Of a stretch of 5,735 bases of DNA, positions 1 to 4,719 are shown in pieces. Position numbers and translations under genes: made by a program. Numbering within the stretch: position 1 is the stretch's first letter; the number at the start of each line of letters is the position of its first letter. The notes beneath the pieces were generated by a model. That model ran no database searches. It was not told where the DNA came from and saw only the letters and a program-made list of their open reading frames with translations. The DNA comes from Oligoflexia bacterium (lineage in GTDB: Bacteria > Myxococcota_A > UBA796 > UBA2385), in contig JAADHA010000556.1 in assembly GCA_013152105.1 (NCBI GenBank), positions 1-5,735 of the forward strand, written 5' to 3'.

Positions 1-33
1 CCCGATGTCCTCGCCGCACCGCCAGCCCCCACC

Positions 34-1239
34 TCAAAGCGCCCCGATATACCGCTGCCAGACGCCCTCTTGCTGCGGAGTCAGGTCGCCCTGGGGGTCG
101 CAACTGGTGAATCCGCAGATGGGGTAGGGGAACATGAGGTTGCTACCAAGCCTGTTTTCGCAGGCTTGCCAGGTGCTGCACTGGCTGGTATCGTCCAGGG
201 CGTCCCAGTAGTTGTAGCTGCTCTCCACGGGGTGGAAGAGGCCCAGGAAGTGGCCGCACTCGTGGGCGGCGGTCTCGCCCATCAGCCGGATCTCGTTGTC
301 GCTGAAGTTGCCGTTGGATCCGGCGTGTGCCAGCCATGACAGGGTGACGTAGGTGTAGTTGTTGGGCTCGATGGACCCGGGAATGCCGCCGGCGATGCCG
401 AAGAGGCTGTTGTCGTTCCCAATGGTCTCGCCAACGATGAGGACCAGGGTCTGGCCATCGAAACGCTCGGCATTGGTCTGCACTTCGCTGCTGCCGGTGG
501 ACGCGAAGGGCAGCGAGGGGTCCAGGTCGCTGGTGGAGTAGCTCTCGACCAACTCGACGCCGTAGTTGCCCCAGATCTCCCGCCAGCGCTCGACGGCGGC
601 CTCGACGGCGGCAACGACGTCGGCGTCCTGGTCGACATCTTGGGCCCAGACGATCTGCACGTGGACCTGGCTGGTGGTGAGGTCGGGGTCGGCCTTGGTC
701 ATCACGGTGACCTCGACATCGGTGTTGCCGCTGTAGGACCCCATGCGGCTGATGGTGCTGGCCTTCACGGTCCAGGTGCCGGGCTCCAAGGGGCCGTCGA
801 CCTCGCGCACTGGCCAGTTGAAGGCCATGGTGTTGCCCTGAAGGAAAAAGGCCGAGGTCAAGCTCTCGGTGCTGCTGTACCAGTCCTTCCAGTACAAGAC
901 TTCATTGCCGCTGGGGTCGGTGAGAGACTCCAGGGTGGGGTACTTCTCGGACTCGATGGTGACCATGAAGGCGCTGGTGTCAGCACCGACCTCGACGGGA
1001 ATTTCAAGGTAGCCGTTGGCATCGCTGGTGGCCTGGTAGTTGTCCCGGCTGAGCATGCCGGGTTCGCCGGTGCCGCTGTCAGTGCCGGTGCCGCTGCCGG
1101 TGCCGGTGCCGCCAGTGCCATTCCCACCCAGGACATCGCAGGCGCTCAGGCTCAGACCGAGGCCCAGGCCCAGCGCCAAGCTCAGCGCCAGCGGCAGGCG
1201 CGTGGAAGCGGCACGGTGCAAGGAGATAGTGTGGTTCAT
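34..1239 (-). CDS. Secreted lipoprotein metalloprotease C, metzincin (M43/pappalysin-like)
   Basis: Predicted zinc endopeptidase anchored as a lipoprotein in the cell envelope, 401 aa. Residues 1-34 form a lipoprotein signal with a clean lipobox LSAC (lipidated C34, Asp at +2). A Gly/Thr/Ser linker follows at 38-61. Residues about 62-185 look like a beta-rich domain containing LTSA and NWPVR motifs. The catalytic domain starts near 192. Its zinc site is HECGHFLGLFH: ligands H326, H330 and H336, catalytic E327. An LDDT segment follows at 348-351, and the Met-turn NLMFPY has M369. Four Cys (354, 360, 375, 380) bracket the Met-turn. The LDDT...C...NLM...LTPQQ order resembles M43 pappalysins; the family assignment below metzincin level is inference. 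Its start lies 3 bases after the stop of the upstream small-protein gene and only a weak GGGA precedes it, so translation is probably coupled. Substrate unknown. It is closest to metalloprotease B of the two paralogs in this window. Confidence 0.9.
   Translation of the reverse strand: MNHTISLHRAASTRLPLALSLALGLGLGLSLSACDVLGGNGTGGTGTGSGTGTDSGTGEPGMLSRDNYQATSDANGYLEIPVEVGADTSAFMVTIESEKYPTLESLTDPSGNEVLYWKDWYSSTESLTSAFFLQGNTMAFNWPVREVDGPLEPGTWTVKASTISRMGSYSGNTDVEVTVMTKADPDLTTSQVHVQIVWAQDVDQDADVVAAVEAAVERWREIWGNYGVELVESYSTSDLDPSLPFASTGSSEVQTNAERFDGQTLVLIVGETIGNDNSLFGIAGGIPGSIEPNNYTYVTLSWLAHAGSNGNFSDNEIRLMGETAAHECGHFLGLFHPVESSYNYWDALDDTSQCSTWQACENRLGSNLMFPYPICGFTSCDPQGDLTPQQEGVWQRYIGAL
1057..1128 (-). 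repeat. Gly-Thr low-complexity linker region
   Basis: This stretch of metalloprotease C encodes residues 38-61, almost entirely Gly, Thr and Ser with one Asn, one Asp, Glu and Pro. The DNA is an imperfect GGCACC/GGCAGC-type hexamer repeat on the minus strand. It tethers the folded domains to the lipidated C34. Repeats like this can change length by slippage in steps that keep the frame. Confidence 0.75.
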
Positions 1240-1242
1240 GGG

Positions 1243-1755
1243 CTACTGTCCCGCGGGCTGGGTGAGGGGCAGGTTCGCCAGCGCGGCCAGCTCGGGGACG
1301 GTGGACTTGGCGATGCGCTTGCGCATGCCCTCGGGATCGGGCCCGTCGGTCAAGGCACGGGTGGCCAGGTCCTGGGCGATCTCCAGCGGCAAGCTGTCGA
1401 GTCGGTCCATGGCCAGGATGGCGAGGCCGCGGGTGTCGGAGCTGCTGACCCACCGCTGAAGCTCGGGCTGGGCGGCCTGGGCGTGGTTCTCCAGGACACA
1501 GCTCGCGGCGCGCATCCCAACCCAGGCGGGCTGCTCGGCGTGCTCGATCAGGAACAGGTAGGTGCCGAGCGGGTCGCTGGACATGGCGTCGAGCTGGTCG
1601 CAGCTCAGCGTGTCGTGCCGCATGGAGAGGGCCTTGTAGACGGCCTCTTGCTCGGCGTTCGGGGTGACAGCACTGCTGTCAGCAACACTGCTGTCAGCGG
1701 CCGCAGCGGTCGTCCCGCAGAGGAGCAGGGAGAGGGCGAGGAGAGTTCGGGTCAC
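1243..1755 (-). CDS. Small exported helical protein 2 (two-Cys, WVGMRAASC family), unknown function
   Basis: I do not recognise a named family. With the GTG start at 1755 the protein is 170 aa. It has a Sec signal (MTRTLLALSLLLCG, cleavage probably after the Ala run at 17-20), so it should be periplasmic or secreted. The upstream GTG at 1770 overlaps the previous stop and adds TEVP in front of the signal. The GGAGG at 1761-1765 lies 5 bases from the 1755 GTG, so I prefer 1755. The mature part is predicted helical, somewhat HEAT-like. C52 and C86 may form a disulfide, and the conserved blocks are WVGMRAASC (78-86) and RIAKST (147-152). It is a paralog of the product of 1767-2290; by eye about 40-45% of the core is identical, with both Cys 34 residues apart. 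It sits between that gene and metalloprotease C in a tight operon. Inhibitor, chaperone or adaptor for the proteases are guesses from context only. Confidence 0.85.
   Translation of the reverse strand: MTRTLLALSLLLCGTTAAAADSSVADSSAVTPNAEQEAVYKALSMRHDTLSCDQLDAMSSDPLGTYLFLIEHAEQPAWVGMRAASCVLENHAQAAQPELQRWVSSSDTRGLAILAMDRLDSLPLEIAQDLATRALTDGPDPEGMRKRIAKSTVPELAALANLPLTQPAGQ
1671..1698 (-). repeat. 15-base direct repeat in small protein 2
   Basis: The 13-mer cactgctgtcagc (plus strand) occurs at 1671-1683 and again at 1686-1698, a period of 15 bases. It encodes the doubled (A)DSS motif at residues 21-30, just after the predicted signal cleavage site, in the disordered N-terminus of the mature protein. 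The frame is kept. Confidence 0.7.
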
Positions 1756-1760
1756 GGGGA

Positions 1761-1765
1761 CCTCC
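1761..1765 (-). promoter_or_regulatory. Ribosome binding site deciding the start of small protein 2
   Basis: GGAGG on the minus strand ends 5 bases before the GTG at 1755. The upstream GTG at 1770 lies 5' of this site and cannot use it. This supports the shorter form, whose N-terminus is also the better signal peptide. Confidence 0.6.
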
Positions 1766-1766
1766 G

Positions 1767-2290
1767 TCACGGGACGAGCGCCAAGAGCGCGGGGTTGGTG
1801 GATTTGGCGATGCGCGAGGTGGCATCGCTGGCGTAGGGGCCAGCCAGCGCCTGGGTGGCGACGGCGATGGCGACGGGCTGAGGCAGGGTGTCGATCTGGT
1901 TGAGCACCAGGATCGCAAAGCCGCGGCTATCCTCTTGCTGGACCCAGTCGACCAAGGTGTCCTGTACGGCATCGGCGTGACCTTGGATGAGGCAGGATGC
2001 GGCGCGCATGCCGACCCAGGGCGGCTGCTGGGCCTTGTCGATGAGCTCGAGGAGGGTCTCGACAGGAGTCTCGCTGAGGGCCTCGACGTCGGCACAGGCG
2101 GGCTGGGGCTCGCGCACGGACAGGGCCTTGAACATGGCGCTGGCGGCTTCGCTGGGCGCTTCGGTGGCGGCTTCGGTGGGCGCTTCGGTGGCGGCTTCGG
2201 TGGGCGCTTCGGGGGCCCCTCGGCCACCGCCTGAGCGGGTGCCTTGGCGGCTCCGCAGGCCAGGGTGGCGGCGAGCAGGATCAGGGTCAT
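1767..2290 (-). CDS. Small exported helical protein 1 (paralog of protein 2), apparent frameshift
   Basis: The signal peptide and mature domain are both visible but in different frames. From the ATG at 2290 (TGATG overlap with the stop of metalloprotease B) the frame reads MTLILLAATLACGAAKAPAQ, a good export signal, and reaches AVAEG near 2218. It then turns into Pro/Arg/Lys-rich nonsense. From about 2217 the -1 frame reads EAPT/EAAT repeats, then a domain collinear with small protein 2: FKALS, WVGMRAASC, RGFAIL, RIAKST, with two Cys 34 residues apart. One added base in the G5C4 tract at 2211-2219 gives a continuous 174-aa protein. In the domain frame alone the ORF can open at a GTG at 2321, but that N-terminus is Arg/Pro-rich with no signal. 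So either the gene is mutated, the base call is wrong, or expression needs -1 slippage. Function unknown. The stop overlaps the upstream GTG of the next gene (GTGA). Confidence 0.75.
2149..2208 (-). repeat. 12-base tandem repeat encoding EAPT/EAAT
   Basis: Five consecutive 12-base units lie here, alternating tcggtgggcgct-type and tcggtggcggct-type on the plus strand. The 24-base pair of units at 2161-2184 is repeated perfectly at 2185-2208; the unit at 2149-2160 differs by one base (tcgctgggcgct). They encode an acidic Ala/Pro/Thr/Glu linker between the signal peptide and the helical domain of small protein 1. Unit-number changes would keep the frame. Confidence 0.85.
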
Positions 2291-3384
2291 CACAGGGTCC
2301 CGGTGTAGCGCTGGTTGACACCGGCCTGTTGGCTGGTGAGCTGGTCCTGGGGCGTGCAGCTTGTCCAGTCGCAGACGGGGTAGGGGAACATCAGGTTGTC
2401 GCCGAGGGCCGACTCGCAGGCGGACTGGCCGCCGCAGTCGTCGGTGTCGTCGAGCGCGTCCCAATAGTCGAAGGTGGTCTCGACGGGGTGGAAGAGACCC
2501 ATGTAGTGGCCGACTTCGTGCGCCAGGGTCTCGCCAAAGAGCCGGATGTCGTCGTCGCTGAACTCTCCGTCCCCGCCCGCGTTGGTCAGCCAGGACACGA
2601 TGACCAGGGCGTGGTCGGTGTAATCCAAGGTTCCAGGGATGCCGCCCGCGATGCCGTAGTAGTCGGTGCTGCCGTCGATGGTCTCGGTGATCAGCACGGT
2701 GATCTCGGAACCGTTGGCGCCGCTGGAGACCTCGGCCTGTTCGGACCCTTCGCCCGGGAAGGGCTGGTCGGTGCTGAAGCTGCTGTCTTCGTAGCTGGTT
2801 TCCAGGTTGATGCCGTAGGGCGCCCAGATCTCGGCCCAGCGGGTCACGGCGTCCTGCACCCCGGCGGTGACCACGCTGTCCTGCTTCAGGCCGTCGGCGT
2901 AGACGATGCGGGCGTTGACGGTGCCGGTGCTCAAGTCGCTGTCATCCTTGAGCTTGAGGACGACATCGACCTGATCGTCGGTGTAGTAGCCTTGGTCGTC
3001 GACGACCGCGACATCGACGGTCCATGTGCCGTCGCTCAGGTTGCCGTCAGCTTGGCGCACGGGCCAGTTGAGCACGGTGTCCTTGCCTTCTAGCCACACC
3101 GCGCTGGTGAGCGAATTGACCCCGGACCAGTCGTCCCAGTACAGGGGCTGGGAGCCATCGGGGGCGTTGACGGCCTCTACGGCCAGGAGTTGGCCGGATG
3201 TCGCGGTGAGCTGGAAGGCGGATTCACCGGAGACATCGACGTCGATCGTTGCGATTCCGTCTTGAGACTGCACCGAGGATGTGCGGGTCTCGAGCATGCC
3301 GGATCCACCGTTGAGGAGGCCAGTCAGCAGTTCACAGCCGGGAAGCAGGATCAGCGCGACGAGCGCAAAGGGGAGACGGAACAT
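2290..3384 (-). CDS. Secreted lipoprotein metalloprotease B, metzincin (M43/pappalysin-like)
   Basis: Predicted envelope-anchored zinc endopeptidase, 364 aa. I chose the ATG at 3384 because AGGAG lies 9 bases upstream and the protein then opens with MFRLPFALVALILLPGC, a lipoprotein signal (C17, Glu at +2). The frame stays open to 3642, but that part is antisignal, Arg/His-rich and overlaps the end of metalloprotease A. Residues about 25-150 form the beta-rich N-domain with LYWDDW, LTSA and NWPVR. The catalytic domain begins near 155. Zinc ligands are H289, H293 and H299 in HEVGHYMGLFH with catalytic E290; LDDT is at 311-314; the Met-turn NLMFPY has M332. Cys 317, 323, 338 and 343 have the same spacing as in the other two proteases. 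Its closest relative here is metalloprotease C (shared YWDALDD and TSC segments). Its stop overlaps the ATG of small protein 1 as TGATG, so the two are translationally coupled. Confidence 0.9.
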   Translation of the reverse strand: MFRLPFALVALILLPGCELLTGLLNGGSGMLETRTSSVQSQDGIATIDVDVSGESAFQLTATSGQLLAVEAVNAPDGSQPLYWDDWSGVNSLTSAVWLEGKDTVLNWPVRQADGNLSDGTWTVDVAVVDDQGYYTDDQVDVVLKLKDDSDLSTGTVNARIVYADGLKQDSVVTAGVQDAVTRWAEIWAPYGINLETSYEDSSFSTDQPFPGEGSEQAEVSSGANGSEITVLITETIDGSTDYYGIAGGIPGTLDYTDHALVIVSWLTNAGGDGEFSDDDIRLFGETLAHEVGHYMGLFHPVETTFDYWDALDDTDDCGGQSACESALGDNLMFPYPVCDWTSCTPQDQLTSQQAGVNQRYTGTL

Positions 3385-3494
3385 GGGTGGCGACTCCTGG
3401 AGGGCGGCGGCTTGGTGCGGCAGCGTACACTGCTGGCGCGCCCCTCGCTCGGCGCCATCGACGTGGCTGGGCGTGCTCCATTCATCAGCATTCT
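3385..3494 (-). other. 110-base gap between metalloproteases A and B
   Basis: Apart from the ribosome binding site of metalloprotease B, this gap has no gene. I see no convincing sigma-70 promoter; the best -10-like element is TACGCT without a matching -35. I also see no terminator with a T tract. Metalloprotease B could be read through from A or have its own promoter of a type I cannot recognise. Confidence 0.5.
3394..3398 (-). promoter_or_regulatory. Ribosome binding site deciding the start of metalloprotease B
   Basis: AGGAG on the minus strand, 9 bases before the ATG at 3384. It supports starting at the lipoprotein signal rather than at the far upstream end of the open frame at 3642. Confidence 0.6.
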
Positions 3495-4649
3495 TCAGCG
3501 AGTGCCGCTGTAGCGCTGCATCACGGCACGCTGCTGCTCGGTGAGATCGTCCTGGCGCTCGCAGGCGGAGTCGGTGCAGGTCCGGTAGGGGAACATCAGG
3601 TTGGTACCGAGCGAAGCAGTGCAGCCGGTGCTGGTGCTGCACATCGGTGTGTCGTCCAGGGCGTCGCTGTAGCCGCTGGGGTTGCCGGAACCGTCGAGCT
3701 CGACGGGATGGAACAGGCCCAGGTAGTGGCCCATCTCGTGGGCCATGGTCTCGCCTAGGCCCTGGATGTCGGTGTCGTCCAGGACGCCGTCGGACCCGGC
3801 GTGCATCAGCCAGGCGATGGCGACGACCCCGCGGGTGGAGGGCGCGAGGGCGCCGGGAATGGCTCCGGCCTCGCCCAGGATCCCGTTGTTGGTGCCGTCG
3901 ATGGACTCGCCGATGACCAGCACGAGCTCTTCGTCATCGCCGGCCTCCTTGAGGGCCAGATAGGCGTCGCTACCCGAGCTTGGGTGGCTCAGGGTGGTGT
4001 CCATGCCTTGCGCCGTCTCGTAGATGGGTTGGAGCTGGATGTCGGCACCGGCGTAGATGTCCTGCCACACGCCGACGGCGGACTCGATCGCGGCGACCAG
4101 CTCGGGATCCTCGGCCACGTCGGGCGTCATCAGCACGCGCACGCTCAGGCAGCCGCTGTCGGTGTTGAAGTCCTGGTTGAGGTGGATGGTGACATCGACG
4201 TTGACGCCTTCCTGGGGACTGCCGTTGCTGTCGAGGACCGAGAAGGCGAGGCTCCAGTAGCCATAGGGAGGCGCGGGATCGATGTCTCGCACCGGCCAGT
4301 TGAAGGCGGTCTCGTCGCCAAAGGGCAGCACGGCGCTGGTGAGGTAGGTGGTCTGGCTGACCCAGCCATCGATGTCGAGGGGGTCGTTGCCGTCGGGGTC
4401 CTCCAGCTCGGTGAGGTAGATGGTGCCGCCGGTGTTGCTGCGGGCTGAGACCAGGAAGGATCGGGTCGCGTAGGGCACGGCGAAGTTCATCCGCGCGGTG
4501 TCCCCGGTGGTGCTCAGGGTGGTGGTCTCGCTGCCCAGGATCTGCTCGCAGGCGGCGGGACCGGTGTCGAGATCCAGGTGCTTCTTGCCGAAGGGCCAGC
4601 AGGCCGTCGTCAGGACGAGGAGGAGGGCGGGTGAGGCGGACCAGCGCAT
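3495..4649 (-). CDS. Secreted lipoprotein metalloprotease A, metzincin (M43/pappalysin-like)
   Basis: Predicted envelope zinc endopeptidase, 384 aa, first gene of the minus-strand block. The ATG at 4649 has GGGAG 5 bases upstream and opens with MRWSASPALLLVLTTAC, a signal with a probable lipidated C17; the lipobox is weaker than in C because Thr is at -3. The open frame reaches 4730, but that extension has no signal and would overlap the divergent methyltransferase. The N-domain (about 35-165) carries LTSA and NWPVR. The catalytic domain starts near 168. Zinc site HEMGHYLGLFH has ligands H304, H308, H314 and catalytic E305. The LDDTP segment (331-335) and Met-turn NLMFPY (M352) follow, and the LDDTPMC stretch is the clearest M43-like feature of the three. 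Cys 337, 343, 358 and 363 match the paralogs, and extra C34 and C167 may pair. This is the most divergent paralog, with a short GSGNPSG insertion after the zinc motif. Confidence 0.9.
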   Translation of the reverse strand: MRWSASPALLLVLTTACWPFGKKHLDLDTGPAACEQILGSETTTLSTTGDTARMNFAVPYATRSFLVSARSNTGGTIYLTELEDPDGNDPLDIDGWVSQTTYLTSAVLPFGDETAFNWPVRDIDPAPPYGYWSLAFSVLDSNGSPQEGVNVDVTIHLNQDFNTDSGCLSVRVLMTPDVAEDPELVAAIESAVGVWQDIYAGADIQLQPIYETAQGMDTTLSHPSSGSDAYLALKEAGDDEELVLVIGESIDGTNNGILGEAGAIPGALAPSTRGVVAIAWLMHAGSDGVLDDTDIQGLGETMAHEMGHYLGLFHPVELDGSGNPSGYSDALDDTPMCSTSTGCTASLGTNLMFPYRTCTDSACERQDDLTEQQRAVMQRYSGTR

Positions 4650-4654
4650 GGGGG

Positions 4655-4659
4655 CTCCC
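4655..4659 (-). promoter_or_regulatory. Ribosome binding site deciding the start of metalloprotease A
   Basis: GGGAG on the minus strand, 5 bases before the ATG at 4649. It supports this start over the upstream ATG at 4730. Confidence 0.5.
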
Positions 4660-4709
4660 GGGGACGCGGCAGCATAGCCTTGAGTCGGCCCCTCACGAGC
4701 TTTGGGGGT

Positions 4710-4714
4710 GGAGG
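4710..4714 (+). promoter_or_regulatory. Ribosome binding site of the methyltransferase
   Basis: GGAGG lies 2 bases before the ATG at 4717 and 5 bases before the ATG at 4720. The second spacing is workable, so 4720 is the preferred start. The two starts differ by one Met. Confidence 0.6.
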
Positions 4715-4719
4715 TGATG

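Larger units (their letters stand above)
4650..4719. promoter_or_regulatory. Divergent intergenic region, expected to hold both promoters
   Basis: These 70 bases separate the two divergent starts and must hold control signals for at least one of them. On the minus strand TATGCT (4676-4671) sits where a -10 for metalloprotease A would give a leader of about 15 bases, but the -35 match is poor. On the plus strand TTGAGT (4680-4685) resembles a -35, but no -10 follows at the right distance. The location is well supported; the individual boxes are not. Confidence 0.35.

Noticed and set aside
640..1836. Long plus-strand open frame (398 codons) antisense to metalloprotease C and small protein 2
   Set aside because: Product is Gly/Val/Ala-rich with no domain, and it spans two well-supported opposite-strand genes; a GC-rich codon-bias shadow.
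2211..2219. Classic programmed -1 frameshift heptamer at the G5C4 tract
   Set aside because: Codons GGG CCC do not both re-pair after a -1 slip, so the X XXY YYZ pattern is not met; kept only as a weak alternative in the frameshift finding.
1987..3093. Long plus-strand open frame (368 codons) antisense to metalloprotease B and small protein 1
   Set aside because: Low-complexity Gly/Val/Asp-rich product with no recognisable motif, opposite a gene with an intact zinc site.
3435..3456. GC-rich inverted repeat (GGCGC...GCGCC) between metalloproteases A and B as a terminator
   Set aside because: Short 5-base stem with a large loop and no T tract; expected by chance at this GC content.
3385..3642. 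Upstream extension of metalloprotease B to a start at 3642
   Set aside because: Overlaps the end of metalloprotease A, reads as its out-of-frame shadow, and would bury the lipoprotein signal internally.
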